A stretch of DNA of 64,000 nucleotides from Saccharicrinis aurantiacus (GTDB lineage: Bacteria; Bacteroidota; Bacteroidia; Bacteroidales; Marinilabiliaceae): assembly GCF_001660705.2 (NCBI RefSeq), contig NZ_LYBV02000021.1, positions 62,001 to 126,000 on the forward strand. The letters run 5' to 3'. This document shows, piece after piece, positions 42,624-51,102 of this stretch. The notes under the pieces are model-generated. The model saw only the letters and a list, made by a program, of their open reading frames with translations, ran no database searches and was not told the DNA's origin. Position numbers and translations under genes: made by a program. The stretch's first letter is position 1. Every line of letters starts with the position of its first letter.

Positions 42624-42631
42624 TACTTTTG
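42624..42631 (+). promoter_or_regulatory. -7 box before the GH3 gene
   Basis: TACTTTTG matches TAnnTTTG and ends 59 nt before the GH3 start. A clear -33 TTTG is absent, so activation by the adjacent regulator is plausible. Confidence 0.4.
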
Positions 42632-42689
42632 ATGGAAACATTTCATGATTAAATATTTCATTTGCTTATCGTAGCCATGGGGTTTAATT

Positions 42690-44912
42690 ATGAGCAAAAA
42701 CTATTCGCTGATGCAAAATAAAAAATCTATTGTTTATGCCTTTGTACTATTTGTATTTGGCTCATTACAATTATTAAAAGCACAAGAGCTTGATTTGTCC
42801 TATATGGATCCTAACTTACCCATTGAAGAACGGGTTGAGTTACTCGTTAGTCAAATGACTTTAGAAGAAAAAATTAGTCAGATGGTAAATTCGAGTCCCG
42901 AGATACCACGCCTGAATGTAAAGAGCTACGATTGGTGGAACGAGGCTTTACACGGAATTGCACGTAATGGAAAAGCTACCATATATCCACAAGCCATTGG
43001 TTTAGGAGCAACTTTTGATCCTGAGTTGGCAAATCGTGTAGCATCGGCAATCTCTACTGAAGCCCGTGCCAAGTATATTATTAATCAAGAAATGGGAAAC
43101 CATAGCAAATATGCGGGTTTAACTTTTTGGACGCCCAATGTAAATATCTTTCGCGATCCGCGTTGGGGAAGAGGGCAAGAGACCTATGGCGAAGATCCAT
43201 TTTTAATGGCTCAAATGGGCGTTGCTTTCGTGAAGGGATTGCAAGGAGATGATCCTAAGTTTCTGAAATCAGCAGGTTGTGCCAAACACTTCGCTGTTCA
43301 TTCGGGTCCCGAAGCAGACCGTCATCATTTTAATGCCGAACCCAATAAGCAAGATTTATACGAAACTTATTTACCTGCCTTCGAAGCGCTTGTAAAAGAG
43401 GCTAAAGTTGAAGGTGTTATGTCGGCATATAATGCAGTCTATGGCGTTCCGGCCAGTGCGAGCAAACTGTTATTAAGTGATATTTTGCGCGATCAGTGGG
43501 GTTTTAATGGATACGTAACTTCCGATTGTGGTGCCATTAGTGGTGTTTGGAATAAACTAAAATACGTAAAAACACCTGCCGAAGCTGCGGCTGTTTCTGT
43601 TAAAGCGGGTACCAATTTAAATTGTGGAGGAACTTATAAAAGCCTCAGCAAAGCAGTAGAACAAGGTTTGATTACCGAAGAAGAAATAACTGAGTCTGTT
43701 TCTCAACTATTTCGCACGCGTTATAAATTAGGTTTGATGGATGAGGATTTAGACCACCCTTATTTTAAGGTTGGGAAAGAGCATATTCATAGTGATGCCA
43801 ATGTTGCCTTAGCGCGTGAGGTTGCCCAAAAATCTATTGTACTTCTAAAGAATAGTAATAACACATTGCCTTTATCAAAGGATATTAAGATTCCTTATGT
43901 AACAGGTCCTTTTGCCAATTCTGCCGATATGTTAATTGGTAGTTATTATGGAGTAAGTCCTAACCTAGTAACAGTTCTTGAAGGGGTTGCCGATGCTGTT
44001 TCTTTAAGTAGTTCATTAAATTATCGTTCGGGAGCATTGCCATTCCAAAAAAATATTAATCCAAAAAACTGGGCCCCTAATGTGGCTGCCGAGTCGGATG
44101 TTACTATTTGTGTGGTTGGTTTAACCGCCGATTTTGAAGGAGAAGAGGTGGATGCCATTGCTTCGGGTAACATTGGTGATAAGGTTGATTTAAGATTACC
44201 ACAAAATCAGATTGATTATGTGCAGCAAATTGCCAAAGTGAAAAAAGGCCCTTTGGTGTTATTAATTGCAAGTGGTAGTCCGGTTTCCCTTGAGGGGATT
44301 GAGGAGCATTGCGATGCGATAATGCAGATTTGGTACCCAGGTGAGCAAGGAGGAAATGCTGTGGCAGATGTTTTATTTGGAGATGTATCGCCAAGTGGAC
44401 ACTTACCTATTACATTCCCTAAGAATGTTGCGCAACTTCCGAGCTATGATGATTATTCAATGCAAGGCCGCACTTATAAATACATGACTGAAGAGCCGAT
44501 GTTTCCATTTGGATTTGGATTAACTTACTCAGAAACGGTTTTGAATGATTTAAAAGTAAGTACAGCCAAAATGAAGAAGAACGATGTGCTGAATATAACT
44601 ATTGATGTGGCCAATACAGGCGATTACGATATTGATGAGGTAGTGCAATTGTATGTGAGTCCGGTTGAAGTAACAGGAAATATACCGCATACAAGCTTAA
44701 AGGCTTTTAAACGTATTTCTCTAAAGAAGGGCGCAACACAAAACGTAAGTTTCGAAATAGAATCAGACGACTTGAAAGTGGTAAATACCGATGGTGAAAA
44801 AGTTTGGCGTAAAGGTGCCTATAAAGTAATTGTTGGTAATGCTTCTCCTGGAGCATTAAGCGAAAGATTGGGTGCTGCTAAGCAATTAGAACAAACTATA
44901 GTATTTAAATAA
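42690..44912 (+). CDS. Glycoside hydrolase family 3 enzyme
   Basis: This 740-residue exported enzyme removes beta-linked glucosyl or xylosyl residues from non-reducing ends. A signal peptide ends near LKAQ. The N-terminal (alpha/beta)8 domain shows NEALHGIARNG, WTPNVNIFRDPRWGRGQETY, SAGCAKHFAVHSGPEADRHH and YVTSDCGAI. The Asp of SDCG (D279) is the family nucleophile. The second domain (ANVALAREVAQKSIVLLKNS) and a C-terminal fibronectin-III-like domain (DVANTGDYDIDEVVQLYVSP) complete the beta-xylosidase/beta-glucosidase architecture. Specificity is not settled: the NEALHG motif is often seen in xylosidases, but the neighbouring beta-glucan enzymes favour beta-glucosidase activity. It is the first PUL enzyme on the plus strand and is followed by a strong terminator. 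Confidence 0.92.
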   Translation: MSKNYSLMQNKKSIVYAFVLFVFGSLQLLKAQELDLSYMDPNLPIEERVELLVSQMTLEEKISQMVNSSPEIPRLNVKSYDWWNEALHGIARNGKATIYPQAIGLGATFDPELANRVASAISTEARAKYIINQEMGNHSKYAGLTFWTPNVNIFRDPRWGRGQETYGEDPFLMAQMGVAFVKGLQGDDPKFLKSAGCAKHFAVHSGPEADRHHFNAEPNKQDLYETYLPAFEALVKEAKVEGVMSAYNAVYGVPASASKLLLSDILRDQWGFNGYVTSDCGAISGVWNKLKYVKTPAEAAAVSVKAGTNLNCGGTYKSLSKAVEQGLITEEEITESVSQLFRTRYKLGLMDEDLDHPYFKVGKEHIHSDANVALAREVAQKSIVLLKNSNNTLPLSKDIKIPYVTGPFANSADMLIGSYYGVSPNLVTVLEGVADAVSLSSSLNYRSGALPFQKNINPKNWAPNVAAESDVTICVVGLTADFEGEEVDAIASGNIGDKVDLRLPQNQIDYVQQIAKVKKGPLVLLIASGSPVSLEGIEEHCDAIMQIWYPGEQGGNAVADVLFGDVSPSGHLPITFPKNVAQLPSYDDYSMQGRTYKYMTEEPMFPFGFGLTYSETVLNDLKVSTAKMKKNDVLNITIDVANTGDYDIDEVVQLYVSPVEVTGNIPHTSLKAFKRISLKKGATQNVSFEIESDDLKVVNTDGEKVWRKGAYKVIVGNASPGALSERLGAAKQLEQTIVFK

Positions 44913-44933
44913 CGGTTCAAAATTTTTGCACAA

Positions 44934-44970
44934 AAAAAGGGATGTAACCGTTGTTGCATCCCTTTTTCTT
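44934..44970 (+). terminator. Terminator after the GH3 gene
   Basis: AAAAAGGGATGTAAC (44934-44948) pairs with GTTGCATCCCTTTTT (44953-44967) with one G-U pair and a CGTT loop, then TTCTT. It is a typical intrinsic terminator. Confidence 0.85.
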
Positions 44971-45205
44971 AACCTAAACCCTAATCTATGAAAAAAAACT
45001 TCTTATGTCTGTTTAAAGCGGATTTCTTAAAAATTGGAACGCTTTAGAAGCGTTCCAATCTTATAACCTAAACCCTAACCTAATCTATGAAAAACTCTCT
45101 TGCTCTTCGATATGGAATATTGCAAAGCGTGTGCCATAAAATTAAGTACAAGTTGTTTTAACTCCAATTAACATTTGATCTAATTTTCTAGGGTTATTTC
45201 AGTAT
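44971..45205 (+). repeat. Duplicated leader (AACCTAAACCCTAA...ATGAAAAA) with hairpin
   Basis: AACCTAAACCCTAATCTATG followed by AAAAA (44971-44995) recurs as AACCTAAACCCTAACCTAATC then TATGAAAAA (45065-45094). Each copy opens a frame that stops after about 20-25 codons, so both resemble the start of a lost gene. Between them a perfect 12-bp hairpin ATTGGAACGCTT/AAGCGTTCCAAT (45033-45044, 45048-45059) is present. This looks like a scar of a duplicated leader whose genes were deleted. No functional CDS is claimed. Confidence 0.5.
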
Positions 45206-48088
45206 TTATTTCTTGATAAATTTAAATAAGTACGCCTCTCCGTTATAAGTAAATCTCAGGATATAAATGCCATTTTGTAAAGAGCTCAGATCAATGCTAT
45301 TACCAAAATGCTGAGCAACCTTATTTCCAGTTAAATTGTAAACTTCAAGTTGAGTTACTTCAGATAATCCTTTTATGTTAATCCTATCTGTAGCAGGATT
45401 TGGATAAATTTCAAAGTTAGGATGTTCTATTATTTGTGCCGATGTAGATATTGCACCATTTTTTAGTCCACTTGGTATAATCTTCATCCAATTAAAATTA
45501 AAGCCAGATTTTGTTACGGCTATTGCTAATTCTAAATTACCAGCATTTAATGTAACATCATGAGAAACGCTTGTCCAGCTTTGCCAATTACCCGTTTTAG
45601 GAACGGAGATTGTTCCAAAAACCGTTCCTCCACCAAATTCTTCAAGCTGAAACTCAGCTCCGCCGTTTTCACTAGCCACTCTATATTCAATGGTATAGAT
45701 ACCTTTGCTTGGTATGTTAACATGGTATCCCATCCAGTCACTATTATCAATCCATCCAACATTTAGCCCACCTCCAATATCACTAGTGTTTTCTGTTTGA
45801 ATACCTGACATCTCAAAATAATCTTCGGCTTCAATTAATATTGAACCTTGATCAGTTGGTTTTTCAACAACCGTTATTATGCAATTGGCATATATATCTT
45901 CAACACTGGCTTTAATAGTGTATGTTCCGATTTCCTCTCCCACGAATAAGCCATCAGAACTGATGTTGCCATTCGCAAGTTCCCATATTTCTGAAACTGC
46001 AATTTCATTGCCGTTTTGATCATATCCTTTTGCTTCCAACTGAATGCTTTCTCCAAGGTAGATTGTGCTTTCTAATGGTTCTATTGTCAGACTATTGAGA
46101 TAAGGTGGCTGATCTTTTGAGATGTTAAGCTTATCAAAATTTAATGCGCCATTAAAAACCAAGCGAATAACCTGGATACCGGCATTTAGATTTATTGTTT
46201 TGCTTTTAGTTTCCCACGCATCCCAGGCTCCAGTATTCGGAATATCCATTGTTGTTATGGTGTTTTCGTTTATTTGCAATTGAATTTCTCCAGTTTCTTC
46301 AGGACTAGCAACAGTATATTCTATCTTATAGGTGTTGGTACTTTGCACATTCACCGTGTATTCAAGCCATTCGCCACTTTCTATCCAACCAATTGCATAG
46401 GATCCGTTATATCCTTCCGTTATATCCACATTCTCATCCCTATAGTCAATTCCATGGTTGTGGTCTGATAACTCATAATAAGCAGAACATCCAATATCAA
46501 AGTTCTCGCCTTCAATTAGACCTGGAATTTGTGCAGGACTGCCTAAGTATGGGCTTTGGTTTCCAGAGCATATTGTTTTGGCATTTGTTGTAACATCAGA
46601 ACTTGTGCAGTCTGAGTTAAATGAGACTAAGGTAAACGTATAGTTGGTGGACTCGCTTAAATTTGAGAAAGTGTATGTTGTTATATCTTGCTCAAGCTCC
46701 ACATTTTCTCCGTTAGAACAAGTAATAATATAACCATCTTCATCACTTGCATCTTTCCATGTTAGGCTAATAGAAGTAGCAGATATGTCACTTGCTGTGA
46801 ATGTGCTAGGTACATCAATTGTACAAGGAGGAGTGCTAGGTTTCACCGCATCGTAAAAAGATTGATCCCAAATTAAGCCATGTGATCCATTTGCAATATT
46901 ATTATTGCAAAAATCAATCATGTTGTTATAAAGATCAGCAGGTCCTTCCGAATTTGAATTGATTGCATTTTTAAGTTCCTCATAGGCACTGTTTGGTTCA
47001 ATGGTCCATAGGCACTTATCGTGAGACATTTTTTTAAATGACCATGGGAAGTAATCTACATTATTGTTCACACACCAATCGGTCATGTTTCTGAGGTTGT
47101 GCATATCGCTTTCTCCATATTCGCCTAAAATTAAAGGTACGTTTAGGCTATTGCACAAGCTTAATCGGCTATCTAATTGAGATACATCTGTAGAATAATG
47201 GTGTGTTTGATATACCATATTGTCATCCCATCTTGTTGAAATACCTGATGTACTTTGTACTTGTGTATTATTCCAATCTAATTTAGCCATATCGGAACCC
47301 CACCAGCTACCTTCAGCAACAATAACGTGGTTGTTATCAACTTCTCTAATTGCATTTCTCATGCTAACCATTGAGGCTAATAGCTCAAATTCTCGTCCAG
47401 GTTGAGGAACAGGTTCGTTTATTAAATCGTAACCCCATATTATGGGTTCATCGCTATAGTAACTTGCTATGTGTTTCCATACCTTGCTTGCGATTTGCAC
47501 ATTATCATCGTCCCAAAACTTTACCGTTTCTCTTGGTTGACTAGCATTAGAGTTAATATTATCAGCATGGTCGCCAGGATTCTGATAGCCGGGCGCTGCG
47601 TGCATATCTAATAAAATATAAATATTATATTTTTTGCAGTATTGAATGAGGCGATCAAAGTATTGAAAGCCATCATTTTTTACAGTTGTTCCATCCCAGA
47701 ATAAATTATAATGAAAAGGAACTCTTACAGAGTTAAACCCAAGGGAAGATAAATCTGCAATGGCTTGCTCAGTTACATAATTCATGCGCCATTGATGTTC
47801 AAATTCTTTGGCTTTATCCATATCGTTACCAAATGCGGTTGATAAGTTATTTAAAAACTGTGTGTGGGTTCTATAATTGAAATCACCCATCATTAAGTAC
47901 CCTTCCCATAGTAGCCAGTTGCCTAGGTTCATTCCGTTAAAGTAGATATCATTTTCATTGGCGTCAACAATCTTAGTACCGTTGGTATGAATATACTGAG
48001 CCTTTATGTTAGCATTTAGGCATAAGAGTAACAATGACAACAATAGAATGTGGCCTTTTTTAAGTAGTGTTTTTTTGTTTTTTTTCAT
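45206..48088 (-). CDS. GH5 glycanase with FnIII, two CBM6, Ig-like and T9SS domains
   Basis: This is a 960-residue secreted multidomain glycanase. A signal peptide (about 1-30) precedes a GH5 domain at about 30-400: GMNLGNWLLWEGYLM (reminiscent of exo-beta-1,3-glucanases), YDLINEPVPQ with acid/base E225, and LGEYGES with nucleophile E323. Then come an FnIII domain (about 427-512), a CBM6 (about 525-656; LIEGENFDIG and WIESGEWLEYTVNV), a bacterial Ig-like domain (about 668-743), a second CBM6 (about 752-873; ILIEAEDYFE and WIDNSDWMGYHVNI), and a T9SS type A tail (about 891-960; EIYPNPATDR, ending FKFIKK). It is probably exported or surface-attached and acts on a beta-glucan. It is transcribed opposite to the SusCD genes. 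Confidence 0.9.
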   Translation of the reverse strand: MKKNKKTLLKKGHILLLSLLLLCLNANIKAQYIHTNGTKIVDANENDIYFNGMNLGNWLLWEGYLMMGDFNYRTHTQFLNNLSTAFGNDMDKAKEFEHQWRMNYVTEQAIADLSSLGFNSVRVPFHYNLFWDGTTVKNDGFQYFDRLIQYCKKYNIYILLDMHAAPGYQNPGDHADNINSNASQPRETVKFWDDDNVQIASKVWKHIASYYSDEPIIWGYDLINEPVPQPGREFELLASMVSMRNAIREVDNNHVIVAEGSWWGSDMAKLDWNNTQVQSTSGISTRWDDNMVYQTHHYSTDVSQLDSRLSLCNSLNVPLILGEYGESDMHNLRNMTDWCVNNNVDYFPWSFKKMSHDKCLWTIEPNSAYEELKNAINSNSEGPADLYNNMIDFCNNNIANGSHGLIWDQSFYDAVKPSTPPCTIDVPSTFTASDISATSISLTWKDASDEDGYIITCSNGENVELEQDITTYTFSNLSESTNYTFTLVSFNSDCTSSDVTTNAKTICSGNQSPYLGSPAQIPGLIEGENFDIGCSAYYELSDHNHGIDYRDENVDITEGYNGSYAIGWIESGEWLEYTVNVQSTNTYKIEYTVASPEETGEIQLQINENTITTMDIPNTGAWDAWETKSKTINLNAGIQVIRLVFNGALNFDKLNISKDQPPYLNSLTIEPLESTIYLGESIQLEAKGYDQNGNEIAVSEIWELANGNISSDGLFVGEEIGTYTIKASVEDIYANCIITVVEKPTDQGSILIEAEDYFEMSGIQTENTSDIGGGLNVGWIDNSDWMGYHVNIPSKGIYTIEYRVASENGGAEFQLEEFGGGTVFGTISVPKTGNWQSWTSVSHDVTLNAGNLELAIAVTKSGFNFNWMKIIPSGLKNGAISTSAQIIEHPNFEIYPNPATDRINIKGLSEVTQLEVYNLTGNKVAQHFGNSIDLSSLQNGIYILRFTYNGEAYLFKFIKK

Positions 48089-48487
48089 AGTGATTTTATT
48101 ATTAATTAATAATGCCAGTCAATTAGTAACTGGTAGTAGATAGTATTATAGTAAAAGGGACTAGTTACTCGTAGTTATCAGTAGGTTAACGATTATTAAC
48201 AAATCTATTGATACAGTTAGCTGAATAAAAACTTAGGGAACAATAAAGTGGATGATAGTTTGTTTTTTATGGGGATAAGGCGTTGTTAAAGAGTGCTTAA
48301 GGAGATTGTGTTGTTTTAAATAAAGTGGATTGAATGTTTAAATAGTATCTATATTTATTCAATTATATTAATACCTAAGATTAAAATTTAAAATATTTAG
48401 TTTTATTTGTTTTAGAATCATCTCTAGTTAAGAACTGCCTGTCGTTTTTATCATTCTTAAAATGGACTTTAACGTTATTAAGTTGTT
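48089..48487. other. Intergenic stretch, GH5 to DUF6377 regulator
   Basis: This about 400-bp divergent gap is AT-rich with a few short repeats (TAGTAACT near 48124; AGTTACT near 48173). No gene, clear promoter or strong hairpin was found. Confidence 0.45.
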
Positions 48488-50146
48488 ATGAAAAATATCT
48501 ATACACTAATTGTATTTCTGTTTACGCCATTTATCCTTAATGCATCAGAGTTAGATTCACTTATGAATGTGTTGCAAACAGACATCAATAAGAGACCAGC
48601 GTATGACGCACAAAAGGAAAATCGTTTAGAAAATTTTACTAAGCTTATTAAAGAAAGAAACTTACAAGGCGAAGAGTTATTTTATATAAATAATCAGTTG
48701 ATTAAAGAATATGAAGCATACTCTTACGATTCAACACAGCATTATATCAAGAAAAACCTTCAATTGGCTGAATCGATTAACAGTTCTAAATTAATTGACT
48801 ATTCGCGTTTGCGTTTGACTAATATTTTGGCAAGTTCTGGGCGATATTACGAGGCGATAGAAATGCTTAATAAAGTAAATGCAGCTAATTTTGAGGATGA
48901 GCAATTAATAGACTATTATCAAGATAACATTAAGATATTCACGGATCTTAGTGTATATAGCCCACTAAATGATAACTATCAAAAGTATGCTGCAATTGCC
49001 CAAAACTATACAGACTCACTTATTCCTTTATTAGGTAGTGATTCAGAAGAATTGCTGTCGATTAAAGAAAAGGAATACCGCGATAAAAGGGAGTTAGAAA
49101 AGTGTATGCAAATTAATGATATTCGTTTATCGAAGGCTAAAATGGGCAGTAGGAGATACTCCTTAATAACCTTTGAGCGTTCTTTAATCTATCAGTTGCA
49201 AAATAATACTGCGCAAAGAAAAAAGTATTTAATACTTTCTGCCATATCAGATATCAGATCGGCCATTAAAGACAATGCATCGCTTACCGAGTTAGCCTTG
49301 ATTTTACACAAAGAGGGGGAAGTTGAATTGGCTTATAACTTTATAAAAGTAGCATACGATGATGCATCCTTTTATAATTCGAGGCTGCGTTTTACCCTTA
49401 TTTCTAATATTCTACCTGTAATTAATCAGGCCTACTATATTAGGGGAGAAGAACAACGAGCCAAAATGCAAAATTTCTTAATCATCATTAGTTTCCTGTC
49501 GCTACTTTTTATACTCTCGCTATTTATAGGTTATCTTCAGTTGCGTACGCTTCGTAAGGCGCAGGCAAAGCAACATGAATCTAATCTTTATCAAAAGCAA
49601 TTAAATAAAGATTTACAGCAAATTAATATACAGTTACAAGAAGTGAATGATGATTTAAAGGAAGCAAACCTTGTTAAGGAATATTATATAGCAAACTTTC
49701 TTACCATTTGCTCTAACTATATTGATAAGCTCGATAGCTACAACAAAAATGTATACAAGCAAATTACAAATCAAAAGGTTCAAGCCTTATTAGCTTCTTC
49801 AAAATCTAATAAATTACTAGCTGCAGAGGTAAAAGAGTTTTACCATAATTTCGACAGTACATTTTTACATATATTTCCGCACTTTGTTGAAGCGATTAAT
49901 GCCTTGCTCAATGATGAAGATCAAATTATACTAAAGAATAAAGAAGCCTTAACAACTGAATTAAGGGTTTTTGCTCTAATTCGATTAGGGATTAAGGATA
50001 GCTCTCGTATAGCAAAGTTACTTCGCTACTCTGTAAATACCATTTACAACTACAGGGCAAAGCTCAAAAATATGGCTAAAGGCGATCGAGATTCATTTGA
50101 AGAAATGGTAATGAAAATTGATGCAACCCATGTGTCAATGGATTAA
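48488..50146 (+). CDS. DUF6377-type membrane regulator (TPR-TM-HTH)
   Basis: This 552-residue protein resembles the SusR-like/DUF6377 regulators. The signal segment is MKNIYTLIVFLFTPFILNAS, helical TPR-like repeats span about 30-310, and a transmembrane helix lies at about 329-351 (FLIIISFLSLLFILSLFIGY). Coiled coil (QLNKDLQQINIQLQEVNDDL) follows, then the C-terminal domain with an HTH-like part at about 488-528 (LTTELRVFALIRLGIKDSSR, IAKLLRYSVNTIYNYRAKLK). It is inferred to sense a periplasmic glycan and activate the PUL. It immediately precedes the secreted unknown and the SusCD genes. It is the second such regulator in the locus. Confidence 0.82.
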   Translation: MKNIYTLIVFLFTPFILNASELDSLMNVLQTDINKRPAYDAQKENRLENFTKLIKERNLQGEELFYINNQLIKEYEAYSYDSTQHYIKKNLQLAESINSSKLIDYSRLRLTNILASSGRYYEAIEMLNKVNAANFEDEQLIDYYQDNIKIFTDLSVYSPLNDNYQKYAAIAQNYTDSLIPLLGSDSEELLSIKEKEYRDKRELEKCMQINDIRLSKAKMGSRRYSLITFERSLIYQLQNNTAQRKKYLILSAISDIRSAIKDNASLTELALILHKEGEVELAYNFIKVAYDDASFYNSRLRFTLISNILPVINQAYYIRGEEQRAKMQNFLIIISFLSLLFILSLFIGYLQLRTLRKAQAKQHESNLYQKQLNKDLQQINIQLQEVNDDLKEANLVKEYYIANFLTICSNYIDKLDSYNKNVYKQITNQKVQALLASSKSNKLLAAEVKEFYHNFDSTFLHIFPHFVEAINALLNDEDQIILKNKEALTTELRVFALIRLGIKDSSRIAKLLRYSVNTIYNYRAKLKNMAKGDRDSFEEMVMKIDATHVSMD

Positions 50147-50215
50147 AAATTAACAATTCTGTTAATATCTGTTAACTAATTAACTCATTTATAGTCCACT
50201 TTTTTAGAATAGGCT

Positions 50216-50223
50216 TATTTTTG
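50216..50223 (+). promoter_or_regulatory. Candidate -7 box before the PUL operon
   Basis: TATTTTTG matches TAnnTTTG, about 170 nt before ATG 50397. No clear -33 TTTG is seen; activation by the upstream regulator would compensate. Confidence 0.4.
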
Positions 50224-50396
50224 TAATCGCCTGTATATTAGTGGTTATTAGTATTTGGGTGTTTGTATTTATCCACTTTTTGAGTCCCTAGCTTCGCAAT
50301 TCCTCTTTTTTTCAATTCTCTTTACATTCCAAAGATTGATAGGTTAAATCATCTATGTATGCATTGTATATGCATCTGGAATTAAAAGAAAATGAA

Positions 50397-51068
50397 ATGA
50401 AAAAACTACTACTAGGTCTGATGATGATGATATGCATCGTAACTGCAAATGCACAATATAACGTTACGCTAAAAGTGATCGATAATCAAGCAGGAGCTTT
50501 AACTAATAATGTGGATGACAATAACGAAACGAATGTGTTTTGTTGGGCTGGAAATGATGATGGTACTTTATATGATGGAGATTGGTGGTACCCAATGTAT
50601 ACTGGAGAGTTAGGTAGAGATAATGGGTCATTATTAAAAGAAGATGGAGTATGGACTTGGCAATGTACATTTCATAATGTTGCTCCAGGTGATTACAGTT
50701 GGAACCCACATATGAAAACAATTGGTTGGCAAGCCATTAATACACTTTATTATTATGCTGATGATGCAAACCTTTCTTTCACAGTAGCCAGCGATGGCTC
50801 TATTAGTGGTAATACAACACTATCTCTTCCTTTAACTTCTACTCAGGTAAGTACAAAAACTTCAGAGCAGTATAAGGTTTACGCAAATAACAAGCGAATT
50901 ATGGTTGCTGGCATAACAGATATGACACAAGTATTGGTGTATAACATGGCAGGAACATTAGTTAATAAGGTAACAACAGCAGATACAAAATATGCAGTGG
51001 AAGTAGATGAGCCAGGTTTGTATTTGGTGATAATAGATGGATCTACATTTAAGGTGAGTGTTAATTAG
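50397..51068 (+). CDS. Secreted unknown protein with T9SS/DUF6383-like tail, first gene of the SusCD operon
   Basis: This is a 223-residue secreted protein. ATG 50397 (MKKLLLGLMMMICIVTANAQ) gives a clean signal peptide; an upstream frame (50355) is non-standard. The mature N-terminal part is aromatic-rich: NVFCWAGNDDGTLYDGDWWY, then WTWQCTFHNVAPGDYSWNP. A C-terminal about 70-residue module KVYANNKRIMVAGITDMTQV, VYNMAGTLVNKV and YLVIIDGSTFKVSVN is like the T9SS type A or DUF6383 tail. I do not recognise the aromatic domain; it could be a new carbohydrate-binding module, because Trp/Tyr-rich beta sandwiches are typical of them. It precedes SusC by 34 bp, so they are probably co-transcribed. Confidence 0.7.
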   Translation: MKKLLLGLMMMICIVTANAQYNVTLKVIDNQAGALTNNVDDNNETNVFCWAGNDDGTLYDGDWWYPMYTGELGRDNGSLLKEDGVWTWQCTFHNVAPGDYSWNPHMKTIGWQAINTLYYYADDANLSFTVASDGSISGNTTLSLPLTSTQVSTKTSEQYKVYANNKRIMVAGITDMTQVLVYNMAGTLVNKVTTADTKYAVEVDEPGLYLVIIDGSTFKVSVN

Positions 51069-51102
51069 TCTATAGTATTAAATATCTAAATATTTATTTT
51101 TT

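Noticed and set aside
44996-45177. Tiny ORFs after the duplicated leaders as real small proteins
   Set aside because: Both stop after about 20-25 codons, one within a hairpin, and neither has a lipobox or domain; they are recorded as a possible scar.
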